Below, one piece after another: positions 21,990 through 32,752 of a DNA stretch of 38,816 nt (its first letter is position 1; each line of letters starts with the position of its first letter). A program made the position numbers and the translations under genes. Origin of the DNA: Polymyxa betae (taxonomy: Eukaryota > Endomyxa > Phytomyxea > Plasmodiophorida > Plasmodiophoridae); NCBI GenBank assembly GCA_003693705.1, contig RBZT01000318.1, forward strand, positions 1 to 38,816, in the 5' to 3' direction. The notes beneath the pieces were generated by a model that saw only the letters and a program-made list of their open reading frames with translations, made no database searches and was not told where the DNA came from.

Positions 21990-23694
21990 TTAGCTTATTA
22001 CATAGACGAAGTTCCGAGCGAGATCACCAGCATAAACCGAAAACAGAAATAATTCCTTCAGATGCTCAAAAGTAAAGCGAAAATGCTTATAAAACTGCTG
22101 GAATGTCAAGACTCTTGAATCGACTCTAACTAGTAAATCGTCGCAGATATCTCCAATTTGTATCCATTCACGTTCCTCAACACTTTGAAGTAAAGGAGTA
22201 CAAGCATCAAAATCTTGAACCATATCTATCGCTTGTTGAGTCGGAATCCATCGAGTGCCCATTCTCAATTCGGAAGGCCTGAACTGCCTTTTGTAGGACA
22301 TTTTGGAGCAAGTTTCCACATAAATTCCTGCGACACTGTTATTGGGGAAACCGGCGAGGGAAAGGCGGATACCAATATAGTGATACGGTTCAATCTTTTG
22401 AATCTCTCTTGTCGTTTCCACCATTTGAATCTCATCCAAAATTGAGAATATACCCAAACTGAACTGTTTCCATTGCTGACTCCAAATAAAGTACTGCGAG
22501 TTTAACCCATTCGGTACCATATCAACCAGGGTAAAAGCAATCAGCTCTTCTGTATCTTTCCTTCGATAACATCGATGGAACGAACCAAAGCCATCCTCTG
22601 TTGCCTATGACGCATGAGAAGCGGTTTCGATTTCAGGGCTCATCTTACAATGATGGGTGACCTGACCATACATTCCTGGAACTTTTCTCGTGTCGGGAAA
22701 TCATAAGAGTCGTTGTGAACCAGGATCTGATACTGCAGATACAAATTGAACTTCTCCTCGGAGTATGAGCACGGTTCCATTGCAATCACAAGGTTATTGT
22801 CGATAACGTCATCAAACAGCTTGTAAGAACCACGTGTTTTTTGTTGAAATTCCTCAAAGGAGTTATGACGATCGTGAAGCCTGCACTTGCTAGACTGGAT
22901 TGTTCGAAGTTTTGGGCGCCTCATGGAGGTCAGTTCCCATTTATCCAATACATCCGTATCAAGATAAATATTCTCCCAATGAGGAATTAGATCATCATCA
23001 GATCTGATCACCCAAGTAAGGCTCTCAGAAAAGCAAGGAAGACATTCGGCTCCGCAATCACAGAACGAGCAGCAATCGTATTGAGAAATCCGCAGAAAGA
23101 TTGATCCAGACCCGTCAAATTTCAGAGAGGACAAGACGACGCTGGGAATCTCTTGCAAGCGGTGAACAATAAAATGCATCAGTTGATTCCGAACTCTGTG
23201 TTCAGATCCTTTTACAGAGATCGCAGCACAAAGCGCTGGGACGATATCGGATTGTATGAAACCATTCTGGCTTCGAATAAACCAGCTTGGATAGGGATAT
23301 TCGAAGCTTTTCCTTATCAACCGGAGCTCTTTGAGCACCTTTTCTAAACTTTGTCCTAAATGCCGAACATACGGCTGGATAGCGAGATTTCTTATAATTC
23401 TTTTATGCTTCCGAGTAGGAGTGAAATCGCTTGTTTTAATTCGCATCTGCAACATTCGTGTTGGAAAGATAAGAACATGATTAGCTGCAGATTTACCGAA
23501 AACTGTGGACAGCATCTCACGTTAGGATCCGGCCTGTAAATTAGGGAGCCACATCGGCACCATCCCATTTGCAGCAGAGCCCCGAAATCTTCAGCCGTCA
23601 GAGTTATCGCCTGGAAGCTGTACAGAATCGAAGAACTGGCATGGCAATAGGGGCACTCGAAGCTCTGGATGGCGGCTGCCCTGACAACAGACAT
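21990..23694 (-). CDS. ATE1: Arginyl-tRNA--protein transferase 1
   Basis: Three exons, 23694-23497, 23446-22649 and 22604-21990, with introns of 50 and 44 nt; 536 residues, normal for ATE1. The N-terminal domain has FECPYCHASSS, LTAEDFGALLQMGWCRCGSL, IYRPDPN and RCCPQFSMRI, so the CxxC and CC cysteines known to bind an iron-sulfur cluster are all present. The C-terminal GNAT-like domain has FNLYLQYQILVHND, EDGFGSFHRCYRRKD, TLVDMVPNGLNSQYF, YHYIGIRL and the KMSYKRQFRPSEL motif. The enzyme adds Arg to N-terminal Asp, Glu or oxidised Cys and marks proteins for the N-degron pathway. HAUS1 follows only about 150 nt downstream on the same strand. Confidence 0.93.
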
Positions 23695-23944
23695 GAACAC
23701 TTGTTAAAATCAACGGTGATGGCAAACGCACTCTGGGTTCGGTTCAAGCGTCTCGCCGCCTCCAGTCTCATTTTTCACTGTCTACAACTGATTTGCCCTA
23801 GATAGACTAGCTAGCATCCTCTGCAATCTGTACAAAGCGAACAAACAGACAGCCAATATCATTTTGAAGTCGAGTGGGAGGATTCAAACTAGGTAACGTT
23901 TTATGGGTGTGATGCCGAAATGACAGTAATGAGGGTTTCTAGCG

Positions 23945-24214
23945 ATGGGTGGCGCCACTTTACAAGCACCATTACTTCTACAAGGATTTGAACATGTCAA
24001 CTCCAAGAAGGCCATGCATAATGCCTCCCCATCATTTCAATGGAGTGCCACGCGAGCAGCACTGGAATTTATCAAACGAAGCGGGCTCAAGTTACTGGGG
24101 CTCCAGCCGAGTCGTTTGGGATCTGAAGATGAGGAAGCAGATTCATCATCTCTTGATCATGGCCGGATGACGACTGCTGATGTTTTCCAAAACCCCAAAC
24201 TAAGTGATCAATGA
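23945..24214 (+). CDS. Possible small protein, 89 codons (alternative frame also open)
   Basis: ATG 23945 opens an 89-codon frame (MGGATLQAPLLLQGF; acidic RLGSEDEEADSSSLDHGR tail). A second frame over the same bases (23949-24170) reads HYFYKDLNMSTPRRPCIMPP and HWNLSNEAGSSYWGSS and is equally protein-like but has no ATG. Neither is recognised. It stops only 19 nt before the ATG of the next gene, so it may be a leader ORF or noise. Confidence 0.3.
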   Translation: MGGATLQAPLLLQGFEHVNSKKAMHNASPSFQWSATRAALEFIKRSGLKLLGLQPSRLGSEDEEADSSSLDHGRMTTADVFQNPKLSDQ

Positions 24215-24233
24215 CGTGTCTCATGAAGGTTTC

Positions 24234-24497
24234 ATGGTGTTCATCCTACTTGTAGTTTACACAGTGTGCATACTCTTCATCTCAGCTGGTTATATTGAAC
24301 TAGAATCTGATCATGGAGGTCAGACTTCCCATTAGTTTGTCTACAACGTTCTGACTACGGTTGTTAGATGGGCATATTGACCACCAAACTGAGCACAGTA
24401 CGTCTCAGATTTCATGCTTTTTTTAATGCGCGTTTTGGGCTGATTGTTTGTAGTTGGTGACGGTCACCATGGCCGCCATTCAGCCCATCAACACTGA
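24234..24497 (+). CDS. His-rich secreted-type peptide, paralog A
   Basis: Three exons, 24234-24318, 24368-24397 and 24454-24497, with introns of 49 and 56 nt (second donor GTACGT); 52 residues. The N-terminus MVFILLVVYTVCILFISAGY is a hydrophobic leader with a small-residue cleavage-like site (ISAG). The rest is IELESDHG, DGHIDHQTEH and IGDGHHGRHSAHQH, with 10 His in about 33 residues. Both introns are phase 1 and the middle exon is exactly 30 nt, as in the paralog at 25827-26133. The aligned cores IELE...HGDGHIDH match closely. His/Asp density suggests metal binding outside the cell or in the secretory lumen (inference). I know no described family with this architecture. Confidence 0.7.
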
Positions 24498-25826
24498 AGG
24501 CATTGACAATAAATAATCAAAAGATTCTTGTTTTGGTCTAACTTCGTGACAGAGTAGAAGTTGAGGTATGATGTTCTAGAAAACTAATATTTAAAAATAG
24601 ATTTTTAGCTCTACGAGTCCAAAGAAAGAGAATTGGTATCTTTCAAATGAGACTATACTTCGATGTCGTGTCAATAGAAACGGAAGTCACAAGATGGACA
24701 ACCAATGCATTGCTGCTGAGAAGATCTTTTGCCTCACATCCCTAATTCAACCCTAACCACGTCGTGGATGTTGGTGCTTATTCTGAAATTTTGCATATCG
24801 CATCCTGATTGGTCTTCCCGATTCGAAATCTTCAGATGGTCACGTTCAATAGGCAACAGCATACTCAAAGAAAACCAGCAAGAACAACGGAATCATGCTG
24901 TTTGCTGATTGCTGTATCTAGGCATCCAGGCGTCGCTACATATGACGGGCGGTCGGGACTAAACTTGTCTATTAGTTTCAGAAAGGAAACCAGGAAACGA
25001 TTTCTCATCTCTATTTCGAAAGTCGGCTCCTGCAGCGCCGCAGTGACAGCAGCGGAAAACAACAGATCTTAGAGACGATCGCGGCATTCGTCGACCAATC
25101 ATCGTCATCGAGATAATCTCAAGCAGAACATTCCAGAGCCACTCTTATGGAAGTCGAACGCATCCTGAGAGCCCATCACGTTTTAACATTGCACGCATCC
25201 TGAGAGCCCATCGCGTTTTGTTGAATCAAGCTGTAGGATTTATTAGAGTTTAGGAGGTCGATCAATCTTGGTCTAGTTACGATGCATCGAAACCCATTAC
25301 AGGACGGCAAGAAATGAGCTCGAATATGGTTTGCGAGTTCGGCGGCTACGTAACTGTACACGAAAAGACACGCGTTGGAAAATGTTTTATATTAACTTTG
25401 TACACACGAGAATCCATGAAAAAGGCAACATCGAATCGCTTTTCTTACTTTCTGAACGATGCTGCCACGCAATAGGAGCAGGGGCAATCATCTCGATCAG
25501 ATGTGGCAGCGATGTGTTTGGATAATCCCGGAAGCAATTCAATCAGCCTTCTTTTGATTGTGGGAGATGATGTCATCTCAAAGCAAGCAGGTCGTCATAG
25601 CACATGAAGTCGCTATTTGATAATTTCGATGTCTTTTTCAACGGATTCTCTAACGATCATCAACGCCACCTAACTCCAAACGAAACAAGGGTCGCCAGAC
25701 TTCATTAGGATTTTTGCAAAAGGAAGCCTCCTGGTCGGATGATGACACCTCGCGTGACTCAATATCCATTGCCTTGCAATGATTGCGACCAGATATTGGT
25801 GGTCATTCTGAAAAAGTTAACGAACT
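24498..25826. other. Spacer between the two His-rich peptide genes
   Basis: About 1.3 kb. Open frames at 24809-25072 (+) and 24865-25062 (-) overlap each other and have no recognised features. A 27-bp direct repeat is listed separately. An AT-rich tract lies near 24570-24610. Confidence 0.4.
25158..25219. repeat. Direct repeat, two 27-bp units
   Basis: A 27-bp unit (ACGCATCCTGAGAGCCCATC plus 7 more bases) occurs at 25158-25184 and 25193-25219 with one mismatch and an 8-nt spacer. It is outside any gene I recognise. Confidence 0.9.
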
Positions 25827-26133
25827 ATGCAATTCTGGGCCATCTTGCTACTCATCGTTGTTGTCCTGATCGGGTTTATTCGAGCCGGCAACATCGAGTT
25901 AGAAGTGGAACACGGAGGTATGTTATATCGCTCCTACCTTCATGCAATTGTGCTAAATGACGACTTTCAGACGGTCACATTGATCATCACCATGAAGACT
26001 GTAAGAACCTCTTTGGACTTTTTTCACTGATATTCAGATATTTGCAGACGAAGACCACCATCATGGGCATCACCACGATCATGGGCATGAGCACAGCGAC
26101 GAAGATGACGATGATGACGACGACGATTATTAG
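25827..26133 (+). CDS. His/Asp-rich secreted-type peptide, paralog B
   Basis: Three exons, 25827-25917, 25971-26000 and 26048-26133, with introns of 53 and 47 nt; 68 residues. MQFWAILLLIVVVLIGFIRA is a strongly hydrophobic leader, then GNIELEVEHG, DGHIDHHHED (the 30-nt exon), EDHHHGHHHDHGHEHS and a DEDDDDDDDDY tail. There are 14 His and more than 12 Asp after the leader. Intron phases (1 and 1) and middle-exon length equal those of paralog A. Clustered HHH/HxH motifs plus an acidic run are typical of Zn, Cu or Ni chelating sequences; localisation and metal are inference. The unspliced frame hits a stop 67 codons in and hides the His-rich part. Confidence 0.75.
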
Positions 26134-27033
26134 ATTGCACCATTTAAGTGGATGTAATAGAATATAACGATAATGTGACCGCCTAGAGATATGATCGATA
26201 ACGACAGCAGATGATCTAAAGAGTATAGTTGGCCTGGCTGAGACTTGCTTCCTTTCACATGTAACAATCTACAACGTATCGAAGATTAGCTCTGGCAAGC
26301 GTGGGCGGGTATAACCCCTGCTTCAATTCGGAATTGTTTTCCTGATCTACCGCTCCAGTAAATGTACTGAGGCCGATCACATTAATAGAAGCCATCACGA
26401 TAGCAAAGTAATCAATTTAAACTGGGTGACGAACAGAGCTCAGTATTTGGAATTGGTCAATGGAAGATCAGCTGAGCCTGAAGCGGTCAAGACGACTTCC
26501 TGTTGACGAACAGAAGTCTTCATGATGTCATGACCAACTTGCAATGACCCATGATATGCTCTCCTAACAATGGAGAGGTCCCCTCCTCAATGCTCTCAGT
26601 TTTCAATCGCTCTCTTGTCGGCCGGCCGGGTATTGAGATGGGCCATAGTCACAAAAAGTCGGATTCTCGAATCAAAAACATTTTCGTTAACAGATCGCTT
26701 GGCAATCGCCAAACCGCTTTGACTCATGACGCCATTTTTACAGAAAAAGATGGCTTCATCATGGGCCAGTTTCACTCTTGTGGCATCGTCATGCATAGTT
26801 GGATTTCGTGATATCATGAAACTTGTTCCTCACGAAGGGTCCAGTTTAAAAAATCGTCAGATACCACAATGATCCCATACTGTACTGCTTTGTCAATGAA
26901 GAAGCGATTTGCTAGAATCCAGAATTGAAGACGCCGCTTCTAGCATAGATGATGACGACGAAGACGCCGCTTTCAGCATAGATGATGACGACGACACTGT
27001 TAATCATTCAGATGCATCAAATAAATGGAGACT
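26134..27033. other. Gene-poor stretch between peptide B and the minus-strand candidate
   Basis: About 900 nt. Overlapping open frames at 26551-26811 (+) and 26596-26817 (-) have no recognisable domain. An Asp-rich tandem repeat is listed separately. Confidence 0.4.
26927..26992 (+). repeat. 33-bp tandem repeat coding Asp-rich units in one frame
   Basis: Two adjacent 33-bp units, 26927-26959 and 26960-26992, differ at two positions. In the plus frame each codes EDAA-S/F-SIDDDD. The plus open frame runs 26909-27199, but its 3' part is antisense to a more convincing minus exon, so I do not call a gene. Confidence 0.8.
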
Positions 27034-27582
27034 TTATCTATCCCATATAGAGCGTCGTATCCTATCCAAAGCACCTGTGGAGCTAGAAACAGGGCCGAAT
27101 CTTTCCGGTGGCCAAACAATCCAGGCCGCTTTGGAATGCAATAGCGATATCGGCTCGGCGCCAGCAACAGCGCTGCCTTCAAGCCAAACACAGCCCTGAG
27201 GCACAAGAACAAGCTTCTCGTCATCTAACATTACCCAATCGTTGGTTAAGCCGACCAGCTTTGCCAGCTTGCTATCATGGCCGTTATCACGAAGCTCAAA
27301 TTTTGAACAAACTCTTACAGATTCTGGCGACTTTGATACGAGTAATGGGCCATAATTGAACCTCGCTCTAGTATGCGACGAACGCGAACCGAAAAACGAT
27401 CAAGAAGAACAATGTCGCCTTTAACATTTCAATATAGGCATTAACGCGTTTGAAGAATCCCGACCTCGATGTAGATTGGGACTCAGGTTGTCATCCCGAA
27501 TGACCATTGCCGAGCCGATGAAATCTGGAACGATGACAGCGGCACCGAACAAGATCCATAGCGTCCGCTTGGGAACCAGCAT
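27034..27582 (-). CDS. Putative secreted protein, two exons
   Basis: Exon 1 (27582-27465) begins MLVPKRTLWILFGAAVIVPD, a basic-hydrophobic signal-peptide shape with FIGSAM as likely cleavage region. Exon 2 (27365-27034) continues RFNYGPLLVSKSPESVRVCS, KFELRDNGHDSKLAKLVGL, NDWVMLDDEKLVLVPQGCVW and ends in RSIWDR. The 99-nt intron is GT-AG with two possible acceptors (27366 or 27368); only the former keeps frame. The model gives 149 residues with three Trp and two Cys in the mature part. Family not recognised. The exon 1 frame is too short to stand out by itself, so the join needs a transcript. Confidence 0.4.
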
Positions 27583-28025
27583 GCCCGCCCTGGATCGCGA
27601 GTCTGTTCAAGCTCACCGCATTCTTTGTGGGTGCTGCTCTGATAGTGGAACTTAGTATGGCCGTATCAATGATTTTATAGATAAATAATAATGCAAGAAA
27701 CTGAAGCTGTGTCTAGACTTATATGATGTGCAAATATACTCCATGGCAGCCGACATTATTTTCTCAACAATGGTAAGAAAATGTTTTAACGGATCACAGC
27801 ATTTGCGTGCTGATTTGCAGTTTCAAAGTCCAGGATGATTGCAATTGTGTTCAGTCTATTGAGAGAGCAAAGTGAGTTTGTTGAAGATTTGACAGAATCC
27901 AGAGCCGAATAACGGTACCCAAGTGCCCAGCTCAGACAATTCAAGCTAGCTTGAGGGAAGCTTGAGACAATGTACAGTGGGTCTGTATTATATAATGCAA
28001 TTTCAAAGTGCTGACAAATGTAGCT
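27583..28025. other. Intergenic upstream of the putative secreted gene
   Basis: Upstream of the minus-strand candidate and downstream of ATPase copy 1, both on minus. No coding exon or repeat recognised. Confidence 0.4.
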
Positions 28026-31000
28026 TTACCAGGCGATTTTTGCCAAAAATGACTTCGGATACGCACGAACGAGGGCCTTTCGGGTCTCATCCACGCAAAC
28101 AATGCCAACAGCGAACCCGAACGGAATGAACCAATACTTGACCGGGATCGGTGCTGTACCGAAGACAGTTTGGATCCCAGGGCCATATAGAGAAATGATG
28201 CACACGAGAATGCTACCAATCATGGCTAAGAACACGACGAGGTTCTTCCTCGGGCCACTGAACGGGTTCGACTCCAATAATGAAACTGAGCGGTTACGGA
28301 TGGAGAAGAGCGTCCCGAACTGGCAAATGGCCATAGTGACATAGTAAATACATTGACCGACACTGACATACGAGTTCAGCTGATCGAGCGATTTCCCGGC
28401 CCAGCCATCGCCCCATTTGTCATACGCGAGAACAAGATCGTAGAAACGTATGCCTTGTTCACTCATATACATGAACCACATGCCCATAGCTGAAAGCCAA
28501 ATACACGGCCCGATAATCAGATAGATCTGGATGAAGAAGCGCCAATCTGTCAGGCGACCGGTTCGAGCATTTCGAGGCGGGCGCTCCATTAGATTCGATT
28601 CCGCGTTTTCGAACATCAGAGAGATGGACATGATAATATCGTTCGTAACGCAGAACAAAACTTGCTGGAACGAAGATAACGGGATTTGCATGCCGAAGAT
28701 CACATTGGCAATTACGGCGATGAACTCAGTATAGGTACCTGCAATGAGCAATATCATTACGGGTTCCTCGAGATGGCGACGAAACACGTTTTACCTGCCG
28801 GCATGACATATAGTACCACTTTTTTCAAATTCTCAAACACGAGACGGCCGTTTTCAATGCCAACAAGCAACGATGAGAAATCGTTGTTCAGAAGAATCAT
28901 TGCAGCGGCTTCCTTGGCGACGTCAGTTCCTGATCCCATAGCTACACCGATATCGGCTGCTTTCAGAGCTGGAGCGTCGTTGGTGCCATCCCCCGTCACT
29001 GCAACAACGTTGTCACCTCGTTTTTTCAGATTCTCGACAATAAGCAGCTTCTGTTCCGGCGTCGTTCGAGCGAATACCATCTCTGAGAACATGGTGGCAA
29101 TATAGTCCCAGTCGTTGTCTTTCAACGCATCCAACTGAGCTCCATTAACTACAATCGTTCGAACTGTATCCTCAGCAGAGGGTCGCATATCATGCAACAG
29201 GAGGTCAGTCTTTAATGGCATCGACTTCTTCAAATCATCCAAATCTCCGAGACGATGTACTTTTTCGCTGGTGATGATCCCGACTTGTCTTGCAATTGAG
29301 CAAGCAGTCAGTTCGAAATCGCCAGTCACCTAACGCACCAATTGTCAAAGCTTTATGAGAGAATTCTGAAACCAAACCGGACAGAGTCTTTCAAAATGGA
29401 AGCTTTTGGCAGAATTCGGCATGAAGAGAAAACAAGAAACCTACCATGAAGACGCGAACGCCTGCTCGACGAATGGCTTTGACTGCTTCTAAAACATCAG
29501 CTCGAGGCGGATCCCGAAGAGCTAACATGCCAATCACAGTCATACTCTGCATTGAGGCCAGCACGAATTTCTCCAACGCATCCTGATTGCCGAGTGGTAA
29601 CTGCACATCCTTTAAAGAACGTTGACACAGGGCGAGAACTCGAAGGCCTTCACTACTGGCTTCATCTTGAACGCGGCCGATTTCCTGCAATTCGCTTTTG
29701 CCGAGGTCAACGACGCCGCCTTTAGAGTTCATCACTTTGTTGCATCCTTGCAGCAAGATATCCGGGGCTCCCTTGACCAGCAGAAGAGCAGGCTCCGCGC
29801 CTTTACGTACAATCTTTGCCATGAACTTGTTCTTAGAATTGAACGCCATTGTGAAAATAGTGGTGTAATCATGCAGCGAAGGGAACAATGATCTGAACTG
29901 CTCCGAGTATTTCAGAATAGCGGCATCCGTGGCATCTCCGTTGATAGGGCGATCCGAAATCGGCAAATTTTCGTTTCCAGGAAGGAACTTAGCATCATTG
30001 CAAATCGAGGCGATTATATGCAAAGCTTGCAACGCAGGGTTCTCTTCAGATTCCTTAACTTGCTGATCGCTGCCGATTTCGGGCGTTTTAAGGCTCTTAT
30101 CGAGAAACAGCGAGGAATGAACAGCCATTCGACCGACCGTTAATGTCCCGGTCTTATCTGAGCAAAGAACCGACATGCACCCTAAAGTCTCAACAGTGCT
30201 CAAGTTTTTAACCAGCACTTGACGAGCAGCCATACGACGAGCGATGATCGTCAAAGCCAGAGCGAAACAAACAGGAAGACCTTGTGGAACGAATGCTGCA
30301 AGGCGTAATATCAATAGGCGCACAGATTTCAAAATGCAGAGGCAATCCAGTAGTGATAAAGCTAAACCAAACCGGTATAAAGTTCAAGTACCTGTTAAAC
30401 AGCCAATTGCGTTGATGATAGCGGTGGAAGCGGTTGCGTAATTGGGGTACGACTTACGTATCCAGAATACCCAGACTAGCATCGAGATGCCGAAGAGCGT
30501 GACAGCGACGGCCGAGATGATAACAGTGAAGAAATCGAGCTCAGCCTGGATAGGGGTCTTGACTGTTTTCTGCTTGCTCGACATTTTCAGAATTTGCCCA
30601 ATAACGGTATTATCGCCGATCTGGATCACAACACCACGTCCACGCCCTCGAAGCACAAATGTCGAAGACAAAGCGACGTTTTTCGTTTCCAATGGGTTCT
30701 CGCTGGTCGGCTCGACAGTGCCAGCAACAGCGACACTCTCACCTGTTAGCAGGGATCGGTCGAACTTCAGATCAGAAGAGACCTCAATGAGGCGGACGTC
30801 GGCAGGAATCCGTTGACCCATGGAAAGGAGAACAACGTCACCCACCACAAGCGTGGAGGCATCGATACGCTGCTCTTTTCCATCGCGAATGACGACAGCT
30901 TGGTGCGCCACCAGGTTTTGAATGGACTTCATGATCCTGCTGGCATTCCAGTCGACATAGGCATAGAAGAAGGTCGAAGCGCAGATGACCAATGCCATCA

Positions 31001-31415
31001 AAATTCCAACTCCTAAACCAAAAGGAGGCGCATCAGGGCCGCCTAAAGGTTTCCAGGAGATAAGCGTGAGGATACAGGCGATCCACATTAGCGCGTTGAA
31101 CCCTCCAAACAAGTAGCCGAGGAACTTTTTTACGTAATTGGTCTTGGGTGGACTCAGAACGTTAACACCTTTCAGAGATTTCTCAGTAGCAGCAGCAGAT
31201 GTAAGTCCGTTTTTTGGGTCAGTCGAATAGCCCACGAACAGATCGTCGGGTCGCAACAGATGCGCCTTTATCGGTAACGGCTTCGGTTCCCGATGGGTAC
31301 CATTGATGGTCGCTGCGTTGTTGAAGCTCAGCGTCCTGTAGAGCACCTCGACTTCTGGAAGCGAATCTGTCCGCACAGCGACTTGAAAATCGGAGCCTCT
31401 TCTTACAGAGCCCAT
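28026..31415 (-). CDS. Type IIC P-type ATPase (Na,K-ATPase-like), copy 1
   Basis: Four exons, 31415-30392, 30295-29445, 29329-28795 and 28738-28026 (introns 96, 115 and 56 nt); 1040 residues. Motifs in order: VLYRTLSFNN near the start, GLTSAAATEKSLKGVNVLSP (N-terminal cation ATPase domain), LFGGFNALMWIA (M1), LLTGES (actuator), AFVPQGLPVCFALALT (M4), [11 protein letters not shown] with the phosphorylated Asp near 388, KGAPDILL, VTGDGTNDAPALKAADIGVA (hinge), then PAGTYTEFIAVIANVIFG and CVTNDIIMSISLM (M5-M6). The M4 PEGL glutamate is replaced by Gln. It should be an alkali-cation pump of the plasma membrane or endomembranes; the transported ion is not certain. No beta subunit gene is seen nearby. 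ATG 31415 chosen because upstream codons lack ATG. Confidence 0.93.
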
Positions 31416-32752
31416 GGCTTCTGGTATTCTGCCCACAGTACAGATTCAACACCTGACTGGCTCAATTGAGCTTGAAACGGCGCCCAGAGTGAGAGGGCAC
31501 ACGACTGACACGTGCTGATACAAGTAATTGAGAATTCAGGAGACTTGATAAACTCAAGTTGATAGTACCGCTGACTAATTCTGAACTGGAGGCCTTTTGA
31601 AGAAAAATCTGGAATACCGAACTTGTTGACTGTCACTATAAACAAGGGAAGCACCTTAAAGCACTACCACGTATTTCTTAGTCACATTTAGTATTTAAAT
31701 TTCGGCGAGACTCGGATAGAACGAATTCCTTGCCATTGAAAAGGCAAAGTCTAGGCCCATCCTTGCTTCTAAAACGAGGTCAAATCCTCGTTATCGAACA
31801 CTGCCGAGAAAGGATATGAGATGCTCTGTCCGATTTGGACGTGACACATGGATCTGTTGCTTGAACCTGGGACTTTATACAATTGAGCGCAATCATCTGC
31901 CATGTACAGTAATTGTAAGCATCGAGATAGAATGATGCTTTGGTACCTACAGTAACATAGGAAAATCCGATTTAGGATAATACCTAGTGAGGCGGTGCAA
32001 CCCTCTCATGTCAATGATGTCATCTCGGGCAGCTGCAGTTTACAGTATCTTTCAACTACCGTATCCAGTAATAGTCGGGATTCGGGAGGATGCAGCGGTG
32101 GCAGGACCGAGCGATGACGGCGGCAGAACGTGGGCTATGGTGGACTGCAAGACAGGCCCTAATCGACCGTTTTTAGTAAAGCCTGCGCCGCAGGCGCTGG
32201 TCTTCTAGGTTTTTCGTTTGGGATTTAGATGTCTCACTAGATGATAAGCAGAATTCTTTCCTAAGTTATCAAACTTAACTGAGTAAATTTTTCGTATTCT
32301 CTAAGGTTGTTATTCACGGATCCAGGGACATGAATATCTTGTTGAAGCTTGGAAGCGGATTCCCATCTGTTGCGAATCTAAAGGTTTGTAAAAGCTTGCT
32401 CCGTATCAGTTATACCTGACCCAAGTATCAGTTACTCTTGGGTCAGGTCGTTGTGATATACATTATTATATCACTACTCTTAGATATTGATGTTGGGCAC
32501 TTCGATCAATCCACGACTAAATTCATGCTAGCTTAAAGCGTGGTGCAGACACTATCGCGACATCAACTGTTACGTCAGTGCAGCGAATAATCCCCTCCAA
32601 CCCATTCCGATGAATCGTGTATTTATCTGAAGGCTGCTATCGGCCGTCAACTCGCGTTCATTCAAGAGCTATTTTACGGCCAATATCGTATATAGTTCTG
32701 CTTCCCTCAAGACCGCCGCTCCTCACGTCTAACGTGTTTACATATATCAGTA
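31416..32752. promoter_or_regulatory. Divergent promoter region between ATPase copies 1 and 2
   Basis: About 1.3 kb shared by two head-to-head ATPase genes, so both promoters lie here. It contains two perfect inverted repeats (32414-32474, listed separately). A plus open frame at 31987-32208 has no recognised features. Exact promoter elements cannot be placed. Confidence 0.5.
32404..32474. repeat. Two adjacent perfect inverted repeats plus a direct repeat
   Basis: ACCTGACCCAAG (32414-32425) pairs perfectly with CTTGGGTCAGGT (32437-32448), an 11-nt loop between. Four bases further, GTGATATA (32453-32460) pairs with TATATCAC (32467-32474), 6-nt loop. TATCAGTTA occurs directly at 32404-32412 and again in the first loop at 32426-32434. 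Could be a protein-binding operator-like site or a cruciform. It lies about 280 nt upstream of copy 2. Confidence 0.85.

Noticed and set aside
24760-24850. Third His-rich family member (acceptor-like TTCAG then DGHVQ)
   Set aside because: Only a five-residue resemblance, followed at once by a stop, with no leader exon upstream.
26551-26811. MGHSH-containing frame as another His-rich peptide
   Set aside because: No hydrophobic leader, no matching splice sites, His content low after the first residues.
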